Positions 34,045 through 43,442 of a DNA stretch of 64,000 nt are shown in pieces. Source of the stretch: Desulfobacterales bacterium (GTDB lineage Bacteria; Desulfobacterota; Desulfobacteria; Desulfobacterales; SURF-7); the NCBI GenBank assembly GCA_028277765.1, contig JANQFQ010000116.1, positions 27,569-91,568 of the forward strand, written 5' to 3'. Numbering within the stretch: position 1 is the stretch's first letter; the number at the start of each line of letters is the position of its first letter. The translations under genes were made by a program, and so were the position numbers. Below the pieces are notes generated by a model that worked only from the letters and a program-made list of their open reading frames with translations, did not search any database and was not told where the DNA came from.

Positions 34045-34806
34045 GTGATCCTAAAAGAGAGAAATGGAATCCCTTTTATGCAGTTCCCAAACCTGGCAGG
34101 ATATACTGAGCTTACTCACGCGATGTTCACACGGGCAGGGGGCTTTAGCAATGGGCCGTATAAAAGTCTGAATGTCAGCTTCAGTATTGGTGATAATGAA
34201 GGGGATGTAGAAAAAAACAGGAAAGCTGTGCTTAATTGCGTTGGAGGGCAGGAGTTTGTTTACGCTAAGCAGGCCCATGGAAAAGATGTCTTGGTTTTTT
34301 CAAAAGATGATAACTGTATTGCAAAAGGGCCTTTTGTCGGAGACGCGCTTATAAGTGATATACCAGGGCAGATGCTTTTAATTAAAGTGGCTGATTGCCA
34401 ACCAATATTGCTGCATGATCCTGTTCGAAAAGTGGTTGCTAATATCCATTCCGGGTGGCGCGGTAGTATAAAGAACATAATTGGTAATACAGTTCAAACA
34501 ATGACAGGCAGGTACGGCTGCAGTCCGGGTGATCTTTTAGCAGGCATCGGTCCATCCCTTGGGCCGTGCTGCGCGGAATTTATCAATTTTAGGACTGAGA
34601 TTCCCGAAAAGTTTTGGGATTACAAGGACCATGATGACAAGTTCGATTTCTGGTCTATTAGCAGGGATCAGCTTTGTGAATCTGGTATACCAGAGGGGAA
34701 CATGCATATCAGTCGAATGTGTACAATGTGTGATACGGACCGTTTTTTTTCTTACAGGGGTGAAAAAACTACAGGCCGGATGGCAGCAGTTATAGGGATC
34801 ATATAA
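34045..34806 (+). CDS. pgeF: PgeF/YfiH-type multicopper-oxidase-fold protein
   Basis: About 253 residues. YfiH/PgeF family signatures: MFTRAGGFSNGPYKSLNVSF, AKQAHGKDV, KVADCQPILLHDP, NIHSGWRGSIKNII and GIGPSLGPCCAEF. Members have a laccase-like Cys/His metal site and have been described as peptidoglycan editing factors or purine nucleoside phosphorylases. The first start codon is one of two tandem GTG codons; the second (34045) is best spaced from AAGGAG. It is an isolated gene with about 400 bp on its downstream side. Confidence 0.9.
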   Translation: MILKERNGIPFMQFPNLAGYTELTHAMFTRAGGFSNGPYKSLNVSFSIGDNEGDVEKNRKAVLNCVGGQEFVYAKQAHGKDVLVFSKDDNCIAKGPFVGDALISDIPGQMLLIKVADCQPILLHDPVRKVVANIHSGWRGSIKNIIGNTVQTMTGRYGCSPGDLLAGIGPSLGPCCAEFINFRTEIPEKFWDYKDHDDKFDFWSISRDQLCESGIPEGNMHISRMCTMCDTDRFFSYRGEKTTGRMAAVIGII

Positions 34807-35049
34807 AATGTGATGCTGGATGCAAGAAGTATAAGTTACAGCTTTTCTTGCAGTAGGGGGATAACGTGGTTCCTAATTCCAGGCTTCTTGTGCCTGAAGC
34901 GAAATTGATAAAAAAAAGGTACTACAATATAAGTAACTATATTTATAACAATAATAAATAATATTGCTTTGGTTAAAAAATTAGTATAGTTGAATTATTA
35001 ATTGGTATGCTAGAAACTGTAAATAATCATTAAAAAGGGAGATATTGTA

Positions 35050-35124
35050 ATGTCTATTTCTGACATAAAAAGAAATATAACACATTACAAAAGAAAACCT
35101 GGGTATTGGACAAGCAGGTTGTAA
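35050..35124 (+). CDS. Possible 24-residue basic peptide
   Basis: ATG 35050 is preceded by AAAAAGGGAG at 9-base spacing, a good ribosome-binding site in an otherwise AT-rich 416-bp gap. The peptide starts MSISDIKRNITHYKRKPGYW and ends at TAA 35122-35124. It is basic and has no membrane segment. It may be a leader peptide for the PyrK-like gene 98 bp downstream or an independent small protein. No other feature is seen in the gap. Confidence 0.4.
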   Translation: MSISDIKRNITHYKRKPGYWTSRL

Positions 35125-35222
35125 AAAGCTTGTTTGTCTTTGTGTTTTCGGTATTTGTTTTTTAATATACATATATTCAACTCGGAGCAATTTCTTAGTA
35201 CAATTTAAATATAGAGTAAATC

Positions 35223-36020
35223 ATGTATCAGCAAAAAGCACAAATTTTAAGCAACTCCCTGATGGGCCCTTCATATTACCGGATCAGCCTTAAGTGTGAT
35301 AAAGGATTTAAAGATGCTGTGCCGGGACAGTTTGTTACTCTTGGGTTTACAGAACTGACCGGACGTGTGCTGCGCCGGCCGTTTTCCATCCACAGGATCA
35401 TTACTGAGGGCGGAACCGTGACCGGTATTGATATCCTTTATAAAGTCGTAGGGGATTGTACAGCCAGTCTTGCGGGACTTCAACAGGGAGGAGAGCTTGA
35501 CATTCTCGGACCTATTGGAAACAGTTTTCCTGTATCTGATGGATTTCAAAAGGGTTTTATGATAGCTGGGGGAATCGGTACCGCCCCACTGGTTTTCCTG
35601 GCCATGTATCTTAAGGATAAAGGGGCTGATCTGACCGGGTTTTCCCTGTTCTCAGGCGGAAAATCAAAAGAGGATCTACTGTGCATTGATGAGTTTGCAA
35701 GCCTTAATATGAACATTCATACCGTGACCGAAGACGGGAGCGCGGGGGAAAAAGGGCTTGTTACTGATCATCTGGATGCGGCGATCAGGAAAAAAAAGCC
35801 TGATGTTATTTACGCGTGCGGTCCCATGGGTATGCTGAAAGCTGTTGCCAGGATAGCTGAAGCACGAAATACCCCTTGCCATGTCAGCATTGAAACGGTC
35901 ATGGCGTGCGGAATGGGCGCCTGTCTTGGGTGTGCAGTGGAGACCAGGCAAGACCAGGATACCTATCCCCATGTCTGTATTGACGGACCTGTATTTAATT
36001 CAAAAGACCTAAAATTGTAA
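35223..36020 (+). CDS. pyrK: PyrK-like flavin/[2Fe-2S] electron-transfer protein
   Basis: 265 residues of the ferredoxin-NADP reductase superfamily, PyrK branch. FAD site LRRPFSIHRI; pyridine-nucleotide region GGIGTAPLVFLA and ACGPMGMLKA; C-terminal [2Fe-2S] cysteines in MACGMGACLGCAVE plus HVCIDG. PyrK passes electrons between NADH and type 1B dihydroorotate dehydrogenase. No pyrD follows; the next genes are F0 ATP synthase, so the partner is elsewhere or this is a related oxidoreductase subunit. Confidence 0.88.
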   Translation: MYQQKAQILSNSLMGPSYYRISLKCDKGFKDAVPGQFVTLGFTELTGRVLRRPFSIHRIITEGGTVTGIDILYKVVGDCTASLAGLQQGGELDILGPIGNSFPVSDGFQKGFMIAGGIGTAPLVFLAMYLKDKGADLTGFSLFSGGKSKEDLLCIDEFASLNMNIHTVTEDGSAGEKGLVTDHLDAAIRKKKPDVIYACGPMGMLKAVARIAEARNTPCHVSIETVMACGMGACLGCAVETRQDQDTYPHVCIDGPVFNSKDLKL

Positions 36021-36239
36021 AAAGACAGCCGAACACGAATATTCCTTCCAATGTTTTAACAGTATTTTCTCAAGGATGAGCCTCCTTGGGCCTATATCCA
36101 ATAAATACAGCTACTTATTCTAATTTATTTTTTGACTTGTTTTGTTTTTTTGTATTGACTTGTCGGATTGTCCTGTGATATCTGTCTTCTTTTTAAGCTG
36201 GCTTTGAATTCAGCTGGTTAGCGTGAGAAGGTTTTGATT

Positions 36240-36458
36240 ATGAAAAGAGAAACCAGACGGGCTATCAGAGAATTGGCTTATTATAGCAGTCTTGGTTTTC
36301 AAGTCGCGCTTTCGATTTTTATCGGTCTGTTTATTGGTGTATTTCTTGATAACCGTTTTGATACAGCACCGATACTAATGTTTATTTTTCTCGGTTTTGG
36401 TATTGCCGCAGGCTTCAGGAACATAGGGCTTGCGATAAAAAAAAGCCGTAAACTTTAA
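36240..36458 (+). CDS. AtpZ/AtpI-type small membrane protein of the F0 operon
   Basis: 72 residues from ATG 36240 (GAGAAGG upstream). Two membrane helices (LGFQVALSIFIGLFIGVFLD and ILMFIFLGFGIAAGFRNIGL) with a basic N-terminus match the AtpZ/'ATPase gene 1' family that precedes atpI and atpB in many bacteria. These proteins are thought to help c-ring assembly or ion supply. It is the first gene of a tight four-gene F0 operon. Confidence 0.85.
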   Translation: MKRETRRAIRELAYYSSLGFQVALSIFIGLFIGVFLDNRFDTAPILMFIFLGFGIAAGFRNIGLAIKKSRKL

Positions 36459-36468
36459 TGTTATTATC

Positions 36469-36855
36469 ATGAATATTCAGGAGCGTCTGTTAAAATTTGT
36501 GATAAAGTGGAATTGGATACTTTTTTTTACCATCAGTATTTTCTGTTTTATATATGCGACGCCTGATTTTACAAAAGGGATCGTGTTTGGCGGTCTTATT
36601 GTTACAATCAATTTTCATTTGCTTTATAAAACATTGAAAAGCGCTTTTTCTCCACCTTTCAGGGCATCACCCAATGTAGTACTTGTAAAGTATTATATCC
36701 GTTTTATTATCAGCGGTTTTATTTTTTTTGTGCTTATCTCAGGGCATTATGTTGATCCCCTGGGGCTTGTTGTTGGTCTTTCCATTGTTGTGGCAAGCAT
36801 TACGCTCGCAACAATTGTTGAGCTTAAAAAACTTTTTTTCAAGGAGGCTGTGTAA
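36469..36855 (+). CDS. atpI: ATP synthase subunit I (AtpI)
   Basis: 128 residues with four predicted membrane helices (WNWILFFTISIFCFIYAT; GIVFGGLIVTINFHLLYKTL; YYIRFIISGFIFFVLIS; LGLVVGLSIVVASITLATIV). The layout and position directly before atpB fit AtpI, a c-ring assembly factor. The stop TAA is immediately followed by the GTG start of atpB. Confidence 0.82.
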   Translation: MNIQERLLKFVIKWNWILFFTISIFCFIYATPDFTKGIVFGGLIVTINFHLLYKTLKSAFSPPFRASPNVVLVKYYIRFIISGFIFFVLISGHYVDPLGLVVGLSIVVASITLATIVELKKLFFKEAV

Positions 36856-37545
36856 GTGGAACATCCATATCTATTTTTAGTAAAAATTTGTGAATTGATC
36901 GGTTTGGGGCCTTTTGCCCATGAGTACCTTCATGTCATTTATTCATGGTTTGTAATGGCCCTTCTGATGCTGTGCGGTTTTATCGCCACCAAAAACATCA
37001 ACATTATCCCTGGAAAAATGCAGAATATATTTGAAATGATTGTTTCAGGGATTGAGGAATTTATGGTGGATATTACGGGTGAAGAAGGACGATGGCTGTT
37101 TCCCCTTACAGCAACAGTGTTCATCTATGTGTTTATCGGCAACCTGATAGGGATTGTCCCGGGTTTTTATCCTCCTACAGCAAGTATTAATACAACACTC
37201 TCATGCGCACTTGTTGTGGTTGTCTTCACACATGTGATCGGCATCAAGTTTCATGGTAAAAAATATATTAAACACTTTATGGGGCCGGTGTGGTGGATGG
37301 TCCCACTGATGCTCCCTATCGAGATTATCGGCCATATCGCGAGAATCCTGTCTCTTACCTTCCGTCTTTTTGGCAATATGACCGGACATGAAATCGTCCT
37401 GGTCATCCTTTTCGGCCTTGCCGGCCAATTCCTGGCACCGCTGCCCATCATGGCACTCGGTATCTTTGTGGCGTTTGTGCAGGGATTTGTATTTTTCCTG
37501 CTCTCAGTTATCTATTTTACAGGCGCGATGGAGCACGCGCATTAA
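36856..37545 (+). CDS. atpB: ATP synthase F0 subunit a
   Basis: 229 residues, about five membrane helices. The essential Arg is in LSLTFRLFGNMTGHE and the following helix is typical (IVLVILFGLAGQF). It forms the ion half-channels next to the c ring. GTG start directly abuts the atpI stop. The b subunits and F1 genes are not in the window, giving the split F0/F1 arrangement seen in many Desulfobacterota. Confidence 0.95.
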   Translation: MEHPYLFLVKICELIGLGPFAHEYLHVIYSWFVMALLMLCGFIATKNINIIPGKMQNIFEMIVSGIEEFMVDITGEEGRWLFPLTATVFIYVFIGNLIGIVPGFYPPTASINTTLSCALVVVVFTHVIGIKFHGKKYIKHFMGPVWWMVPLMLPIEIIGHIARILSLTFRLFGNMTGHEIVLVILFGLAGQFLAPLPIMALGIFVAFVQGFVFFLLSVIYFTGAMEHAH

Positions 37546-37612
37546 ACGGTTTATTTTTTTGGGTTAATGGAAGAAGCCCTTTTACTAAATAATTCTCAAA
37601 GGAGGTTGTTAA

Positions 37613-37903
37613 ATGGAAGCAGAAGCAATTAAATTTTTCTATGCATGTGCTATGGCAGCAGGTCTCGGCACTGGAATCGCTGCATTTGGTTGCGGTATTG
37701 GACAGGGCCTTGGTCTCAAGAGCGCTGTTGAAGGTGTAGCAAGAAATCCTGAAGCCTCAGGAAAAGTAACGGTTACCATGCTGATCGGTCTCGCAATGAT
37801 TGAATCACTGTGTATTTACGCGCTGGTTGTATCATTGATCCTATTGTTTGCAGCACCAATGACAACGGTCGTTAAACAGATTGTTGGCGTCGATGCTCAC
37901 TAG
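37613..37903 (+). CDS. atpE: ATP synthase F0 subunit c
   Basis: 96 residues forming the helical hairpin of the rotor ring. The ion-binding carboxylate is Glu64 in [13 protein letters not shown]. Gln31 (GIGQG) in helix 1, Ser65 and Tyr69 match positions that ligate Na+ in sodium-type rings (Gln32, Ser66, Tyr70 of Ilyobacter), but the Thr at the next position is Leu66. The coupling ion is therefore open. AGGAGG precedes the ATG and a strong terminator follows. Confidence 0.95.
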   Translation: MEAEAIKFFYACAMAAGLGTGIAAFGCGIGQGLGLKSAVEGVARNPEASGKVTVTMLIGLAMIESLCIYALVVSLILLFAAPMTTVVKQIVGVDAH

Positions 37904-37927
37904 GTAAAACAATATTAGAAAAAATGA

Positions 37928-37965
37928 CAGGGCCCTCCTGGAAAAGGAGCGGCCCTGTTTTTTTG
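37928..37965 (+). terminator. Strong intrinsic terminator of the F0 operon
   Basis: ACAGGGCC-CTCCT-GGAAA-AGGAG-C-GGCCCTGT followed by T6: a 13-bp GC-rich stem with one unpaired C, starting 24 bases after the atpE stop. Confidence 0.92.
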
Positions 37966-38000
37966 CCACGAATGGCACGAATGAACGCCAATAAAAATAT

Positions 38001-38035
38001 TTTTTCTTTTTCGTAGAAAGAACGAAAAAGAAAAA
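38001..38035. terminator. Perfect 14-bp A/T-rich hairpin
   Basis: TTTTTCTTTTTCGT (38001-38014) and ACGAAAAAGAAAAA (38022-38035) pair perfectly around a 7-base loop. It follows the atpE terminator and could be a back-up terminator or a repeat. Confidence 0.4.
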
Positions 38036-38264
38036 GTTCGTAACCTCCGGTGGTTAATTTTTACCTCTGAATCTTATCCTGCTGTTTCCCCGGACCGGAC
38101 GGTTCGCGAACCGCCCCTACAAAACTGGATACTGGATGCTAGATGCTGGATAAAACCTCACAGGTGGGGAAACCCCGCCATTACAATCCCTTAATCCAAA
38201 CTTTTTCGCCTGTTTACGGGGTCAAGTCCTGGTTTCAAGTTGTCACTTTTTATTAGGATAAATC

Positions 38265-38433
38265 CCCTCGATCCCCCTTTGAAAAAGGGGGAAGATTTAC
38301 TCCCTTCTGTAGCAGGCTGTTTAATAATTCACTTTTTAGCCTCTATTTGTCTTTTCGTGCTTGTGCGCGTAATCGTAATCGCTTTCCTCTGTTCTTCTAA
38401 GTTTTTCGCCCGTTTTTATCGATTACGATTACG
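38265..38433. repeat. Intergenic repeats in the 687-bp atpE-uvrA gap
   Basis: Two structures stand out. TCCCCCTTTGAAAAAGGGGGA (near 38272-38292) is a short palindromic repeat of a kind common between genes in this lineage. CGTAATCGTAATCG (38368-38381) and CGATTACGATTACG (38420-38433) are perfect 14-bp inverted repeats. An open frame of 115 codons runs through them but has only repeat-derived sequence and is not a gene. Confidence 0.5.
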
Positions 38434-38528
38434 AGCACCACTCCCTTTGCTCGTTGAGCACGAGCACGAAATAAATTACTCCTACCCTACACCTTATACC
38501 ATACAATACACCATACACCTTTATAATG

Positions 38529-38586
38529 GCAGAGCGAAGCGATACATCAACTTAAGGCACTTTGTTTTTCACTTCAGGCACTTATA
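38529..38586. repeat. Copy of the GAGCGGAGCGATAC / CTTTAGGCACTT repeat
   Basis: AGAGCGAAGCGATACATCAAC is followed by two diverged CTTTAGGCACTT units (CTTAAGGCACTT and CTTCAGGCACTT). The layout is the same as at 30065-30136 and 46590-46656. It ends 4 bases before the uvrA stop codon (convergent side). Confidence 0.65.
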
Positions 38587-38590
38587 GCTT

Positions 38591-41410
38591 CTAATCTTTT
38601 AATATTTTTTTTAAGAAGCGTCCCGTATGGGACTTACTGTTGTTTGCGATTTCTTCGGGTGTGCCGGATGCCACGATACGGCCGCCGTCATCCCCGCCTT
38701 CAGGCCCCAGGTCGATGATATGGTCCGCGTATTTAATGACATCCAGATTGTGTTCAATAATGATGACGGTATTGCCTGAATCCACTAGCCTGCCGAGTAC
38801 GTTCAGGAGCTTTTTGATATCATCCGTATGCAGGCCGGTGGTCGGCTCATCCAGCATATACAAGGTTCTGCCTGTCCCTCTTTTGCTGAGCTCCCTTGAC
38901 AGCTTTACACGCTGGGCCTCGCCCCCTGATAGTGTTGTTGCTGGCTGTCCGATATGAATATAGCCAAGGCCCACATCCACCAGGGTCTGAAGTTTTGATT
39001 TAATATTGGTGATTTTATCAAAAAAAACCATTGCCCGATTCACGGTCATATCTAGAACATCTGTGATGCTTTTTCCTTTGTACTTTATTTCAAGAGTCTC
39101 CCGGTTATACCTTTTGCCGCCGCATACATCGCATGCAACATACACATCCGGCAAGAAGTGCATTTCAATTTTAATAATGCCGTCACCGGTGCAGGCTTCG
39201 CACCGCCCTCCCTTTACATTAAAGCTGAACCTGCCCGGCTTGTATCCCCGCATCCTCGCCTCCGGGGTCCTGGAAAAAAGTTCACGGATATACGTAAAAA
39301 CACCTGTATAAGTGCCGGGATTGGAACGTGGGGTTCGACCAATGGGCGCCTGGTCGATATTAATGACCTTGTCAAGATGTTCAAGGCCGGTGATGCTTTT
39401 GTATGCTCCTGCAATAGTTCTGGAGCGGTAGAGTTGCTGGGCAAGTATACGGTGAAGTGTCTCAAATACCAGGGTTGATTTGCCGGATCCTGACACACCG
39501 GTTACACAGATAAAACAGCCGAGAGGGAATGCTGCATCAATATCTTTTAGGTTGTTCGCGGACGCTCCTTTGAGGAGAATTTTTTTTCTTGAGGCAGAGC
39601 GCCTTTTTGCCGGTATATCAATCTTTTTTTCTCCAGACAGGTAGAGTCCGGTCAGGGAGTTTTTATCTTTTAATAGCGCTGCTGGAGAGCCAGAAAACAC
39701 AACTTTACCGCCGTTCATGCCTGCTGCCGGTCCCATGTCAATAACATGGTCAGCAGATCTTATGGTCTCTTCATCATGCTCAACAACAAGAACCGTATTC
39801 CCGAGATCGCGCATCTTTGAAAGGGTGGATAAAAGGCGCCTGTTATCCCTCTGGTGGAGACCGATACTCGGTTCGTCAAGCACATACAGGACACCGGTCA
39901 GTTTTGAGCCGATCTGTGTGGCAAGCCTTATCCGCTGGCTTTCTCCCCCTGAAAGGGTTGACGCAGCCCTGTCAATGGTCAGGTAGGAGAGGCCAACATT
40001 TTCAAGAAAACCGAGCCGTTCAATGATCTCTCTTAGAATCCGTCGAGCAATGGTCTCTTTTTTACCGGTCAGTTTCAGGTTTTTGAAGAATTCATGGGCG
40101 CTTGCCACTGACAAAGATGCTGCCTCGGAAATTGAAAGCCCTCCGATTTTTACCGACCGACTTGCGCTGTTCAGTCTTGTGCCATGGCATTCAGGGCAGG
40201 CGCGGAAGTTCATGTACTGCTTAATCTCCTCTCTTGTCTGGAACGAGTCAGTTTCCAGGTATCTGCGAGTAAGTTTGGAGATTAATCCTTCGTAAGCTTT
40301 TTTATAAATAATGCGCTGTCCTTTTCTTTCAAAAAAGAAGGGGATTTTTTCATTGCCAGATCCATGTAAAAGTACTTCCTGAAAATGTTCGGGCAGTTCC
40401 CCAAATGGGGTATAAATATCAACTCCGTAATACGATGTAAGCGCTTCAAGGAAGTCGGCAAAATGAACCGAGTTTCGGTTTGACCATGGCGCAACAGCCT
40501 CATCCCGCAGGGAGAGACCCTTATCCGGGATGATAAGGTCGGGATCAATCTCTGTAGCAGATCCAAGACCATCACATTTTGGACAGGCACCTTGGGGTGA
40601 GTTGAATGAAAAGCTCGCAGGGGTAAATTCCGGATAGCTGATGTTGCATTTGATGCAGGCCGCCTTTTCGCTAAAGAGAACAGGGGCCTTGTCTGGAACA
40701 TCAATCGTTACCAGACCGTCCGACTGTGCCATAGCAAGTTCCACTGAATCCGCCAGACGATTTTTGATGTTACTTTTGATGATAAGACGGTCAACGACAA
40801 CGGCAATCGTATGTTTTTTGTTTTTGGTCAGCTTTCCCACATCTTCAATGTCGACGGTTTTACCATCAACACAGACACGGGAAAAACCTTCCTTGTTCAG
40901 TTTTTTGAACAGTTTCTCATGAGTCCCTTTCTGTTCGGAGACCAGAGGTGCCATGATCATCATTCTGGTCCCATCCTCCATGGACATAACCTGGTCCACA
41001 ATCTGGTCAATGGTTTGGAAACTGATCAGTTTTCCGCACTGGTAGCAGTAAGGTGTGCCTGCGCGCGCGTAGAGTAGACGGAGATAATCGTATATTTCCG
41101 TTACCGTGCCGACAGTTGAACGGGGATTGTGGCTCGCGGTTTTTTGTTCAATGGCAATGGCTGGAGAGAGCCCCTCGATCATGTCAACATCAGGTTTTTC
41201 CATTCGCTCTAAGAACTGACGCGCGTATGTGGATAGGGATTCAACATACCGTCGCTGTCCTTCCGCGTAAAGAGTATCAAAGGCGAGTGTTGATTTGCCT
41301 GAACCTGAGAGGCCGGTGATAACAACAAGCTTGTTTCTCGGAAAAACAATATTGATGTTTTTTAAATTATGCTGCCTGGCGCCGCGTATGATTATTTTGT
41401 TGGATTTCAT
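38591..41410 (-). CDS. uvrA: UvrABC excinuclease subunit A
   Basis: 939 residues, the normal UvrA length. Two ABC ATPase modules: Walker [15 protein letters not shown] near residue 35 and [14 protein letters not shown] near 640; signatures [12 protein letters not shown] and [12 protein letters not shown]. Zinc sites: CIKC with CPKC, CYQC with CPEC-type pairs, and CEAC with CDVC. It scans DNA for bulky damage and loads UvrB. It lies 2 bp after the pdxA stop, so the two form a minus-strand operon. Confidence 0.98.
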   Translation of the reverse strand: MKSNKIIIRGARQHNLKNINIVFPRNKLVVITGLSGSGKSTLAFDTLYAEGQRRYVESLSTYARQFLERMEKPDVDMIEGLSPAIAIEQKTASHNPRSTVGTVTEIYDYLRLLYARAGTPYCYQCGKLISFQTIDQIVDQVMSMEDGTRMMIMAPLVSEQKGTHEKLFKKLNKEGFSRVCVDGKTVDIEDVGKLTKNKKHTIAVVVDRLIIKSNIKNRLADSVELAMAQSDGLVTIDVPDKAPVLFSEKAACIKCNISYPEFTPASFSFNSPQGACPKCDGLGSATEIDPDLIIPDKGLSLRDEAVAPWSNRNSVHFADFLEALTSYYGVDIYTPFGELPEHFQEVLLHGSGNEKIPFFFERKGQRIIYKKAYEGLISKLTRRYLETDSFQTREEIKQYMNFRACPECHGTRLNSASRSVKIGGLSISEAASLSVASAHEFFKNLKLTGKKETIARRILREIIERLGFLENVGLSYLTIDRAASTLSGGESQRIRLATQIGSKLTGVLYVLDEPSIGLHQRDNRRLLSTLSKMRDLGNTVLVVEHDEETIRSADHVIDMGPAAGMNGGKVVFSGSPAALLKDKNSLTGLYLSGEKKIDIPAKRRSASRKKILLKGASANNLKDIDAAFPLGCFICVTGVSGSGKSTLVFETLHRILAQQLYRSRTIAGAYKSITGLEHLDKVINIDQAPIGRTPRSNPGTYTGVFTYIRELFSRTPEARMRGYKPGRFSFNVKGGRCEACTGDGIIKIEMHFLPDVYVACDVCGGKRYNRETLEIKYKGKSITDVLDMTVNRAMVFFDKITNIKSKLQTLVDVGLGYIHIGQPATTLSGGEAQRVKLSRELSKRGTGRTLYMLDEPTTGLHTDDIKKLLNVLGRLVDSGNTVIIIEHNLDVIKYADHIIDLGPEGGDDGGRIVASGTPEEIANNSKSHTGRFLKKILKD

Positions 41411-41412
41411 TA

Positions 41413-42429
41413 TTATAAGTGCCTAAAGTTACTTTTACTATACTGACTTACAGCCATTTCTATAGCCGCTATAAGGCTGCCAGAATCCGCCTGTCCTGTA
41501 CCAGCGATATCATATGCTGTGCCGTGATCGACCGATGTTCTGATAATCGGAAGGCCAAGGGTTGTGTTCACACCATCTTTAAAGTGAAGCAGTTTAAAAG
41601 GGATCAGCCCCTGGTCATGGTACATGCATACCACCGCGTCATACAGGCCGTTTGCCGCGTGGTAAAAAACCGTGTCAGGCGGAAAGGGACCTGTAGCATT
41701 TATCCCTTTTTGTTTCGCTGTTTTTAATACCGGGTGTATAAGACGATCCTCTTCATCACCGAACATTCCTTGCTCTCCGCTGTGAGGGTTTAAACCAGCT
41801 ACTGCAATATCGGGGTTCTTCAGACCAAAACGTTTTTTAAGTGCCCTGTCAGTGATGTCAATGGTTTTCATTATCTTTTCTGTTGTGAGTTCAGCAGGAA
41901 CGTTTTTTAGCGCGGTATGAACAGTTACCAGGACAACTCTAAGCCTTTTGCCGGCAAGCATCATTACAATATTTTCAGTTTTAGTCCGGTCTGCCAGAAG
42001 TTCCGTATGTCCGTGAAATCGGCTCCCGGCCATTTTCATGGCGGCTTTATTAATGGGGCAGGTTACCATGGCTGCCATATCGCCGGCTGACGTCATATCA
42101 ACAGCGGTTTCTATGTATCTGACCATGGCCTTGCTGGTTTCCTTGTTTGGTTTTCCCCATGAAACCGAGGACGGGTCAAGATTTGAAACACTGAGAACAT
42201 CTATGTTTCCGCACGTATACCTGCCGTGTTCTGGTTTGTCAGTACGTTTGATATCAAGAATCATACTTTTAATCTTACAGACATTTTCAAGTATCCTGAT
42301 ATCTCCTATTACTAACGGCCGGCAGATATCATACACAGAGGTCTTGCTGAGAGCTGATATGATAATCTCCGGGCCTATACCCACAGGATCGCCCATGGTG
42401 ATACCTATAATGGGTAGCTTATTATGCAT
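41413..42429 (-). CDS. pdxA: 4-hydroxythreonine-4-phosphate dehydrogenase (PdxA family)
   Basis: 338 residues. PdxA signatures: [14 protein letters not shown] at the start, metal-binding His in [28 protein letters not shown] and [18 protein letters not shown]-dependent oxidation in vitamin B6 synthesis. The end ([17 protein letters not shown]...) is complete, but the last five residues are encoded by a dispersed repeat. It precedes uvrA by 2 bp. Some PdxA-family members act on other substrates (PdxA2), so the exact role is probable rather than certain. Confidence 0.93.
   Translation of the reverse strand: MHNKLPIIGITMGDPVGIGPEIIISALSKTSVYDICRPLVIGDIRILENVCKIKSMILDIKRTDKPEHGRYTCGNIDVLSVSNLDPSSVSWGKPNKETSKAMVRYIETAVDMTSAGDMAAMVTCPINKAAMKMAGSRFHGHTELLADRTKTENIVMMLAGKRLRVVLVTVHTALKNVPAELTTEKIMKTIDITDRALKKRFGLKNPDIAVAGLNPHSGEQGMFGDEEDRLIHPVLKTAKQKGINATGPFPPDTVFYHAANGLYDAVVCMYHDQGLIPFKLLHFKDGVNTTLGLPIIRTSVDHGTAYDIAGTGQADSGSLIAAIEMAVSQYSKSNFRHL
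41414..41431. repeat. Repeat fragment forming the 3' end of pdxA
   Basis: ATAAGTGCCTAAAGTTAC is the terminal motif of the dispersed repeat. On the minus strand it gives the last pdxA codons and stop (...AAC TTT AGG CAC TTA TAA; N-F-R-H-L-stop). Confidence 0.6.
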
Positions 42430-43442
42430 GTCCTTAACCTTTTGAATTCATAATTATAATGCTCGATACAAAGCAGCATGTGACTTTGCCTCAAAAACAA
42501 CAGGTTAGATGTAATCCATTAAAATAGTACAAAAAATGTATTCTCTTTATTACGCTTCAAAAAAAAAATAAAAAAAGAGTAATTTTTTTTAAAAATTTTA
42601 TTACTTTTACATGACTGAACAAAAAATTCAATTATATTCATTGCATTCAAAATCGAATTGAATCACTGTTTATAATATGCCAATAGCCATTAAAATTCGT
42701 ACCATTAATTTCATATGCAATTTTAAGATATTACTGTAGCATGCCTTTACCGGTGTTTCTTGTATGATGTTGAGCATCAGAAGGGAAAATTTAAAACCGG
42801 TTTTTTCGTCATATCTCATGATAAATCATGATTTCTCGGCATTTTATGATTTCATAACAGAAAGCTATTATATATTTAATATATTTCTAATATTCGGTTT
42901 TATAAAAAAAAAGGTTAAATTATAAAAGGTTATATCGATGCAATAAACAATTGCTATGATATTAAATGGTTATGTGAAGATTTATTTTGAAATCTTAATA
43001 GAGGGCGCCAGAAAAAAAAAGAACAACAGACAATATTTTACATTAAATAAAAATGAAAATCATAGAAAATAGGAGATATTCAATGATATTCGACGAAATG
43101 AGATTTGATTAGAATCCCCTCCAAAAGTACATATACTTAAAATGTTTAAAAAAATATATAAATAAAAAAAAGGCTGTATTTAGGGGGGGTTGTATTTTTG
43201 AAAAAAAAAAGAGATGAAATTTCAGAGAGATAAAGAGATATATAAGTCCCAGCTGGATAAATACAAAACATGTTTAACCGGATTTGATTTTAGCAGATTG
43301 ATGACATAAATGATATTCAACTTTTTAAACGGTAATAACGACATCCAGTATATTGTAAATTCATTCTTTGATTTAAACTATACTGGTTTTTCTTTTTTAA
43401 AAAACATAATTCAATTTTTTATATAAAAGAGAAAAACATTAT
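42430..43442. other. 1,013-bp AT-rich gap upstream of dnaA; possible replication origin
   Basis: The region is very AT-rich with A/T runs and local repeats: ATGATAAATCATGATTT with TTATGATTTCATAAC near 42820-42860, and three GGTTA-type repeats (AAGGTTAAAT, AAGGTTATAT, ATGGTTATGT) between about 42912 and 42975. No TTATCCACA box was found on either strand. Position and composition suit an origin, but the missing boxes and the diverged DnaA recognition helix leave this open. It also contains a G7 run near 43190. Confidence 0.3.
43214..43309 (+). CDS. Possible 31-residue peptide in the dnaA upstream gap
   Basis: ATG 43214 to TAA 43309 reads MKFQRDKEIYKSQLDKYKTC and continues to a mixed C-terminus. 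Only a weak purine-rich stretch (AAAAAAGAG) precedes it. The composition is protein-like, but length and context do not exclude chance. Confidence 0.2.
   Translation: MKFQRDKEIYKSQLDKYKTCLTGFDFSRLMT

Noticed and set aside
38240..38587. 115-codon open frame between atpE and uvrA
   Set aside because: It runs through palindromic and dispersed repeats (CCCCCTTTG, CGTAATCG, CTTAAGGCACTT); the translation has no domain-like sequence and there is no ribosome-binding site.
43083..43112. 9-residue frame (MIFDEMRFD) with an upstream GGAG
   Set aside because: Too short to separate from chance without conservation data.
42430..43442. Classical oriC with TTATCCACA boxes
   Set aside because: The region was scanned on both strands for the box and near matches; none was convincing, so only a low-confidence origin note is kept.
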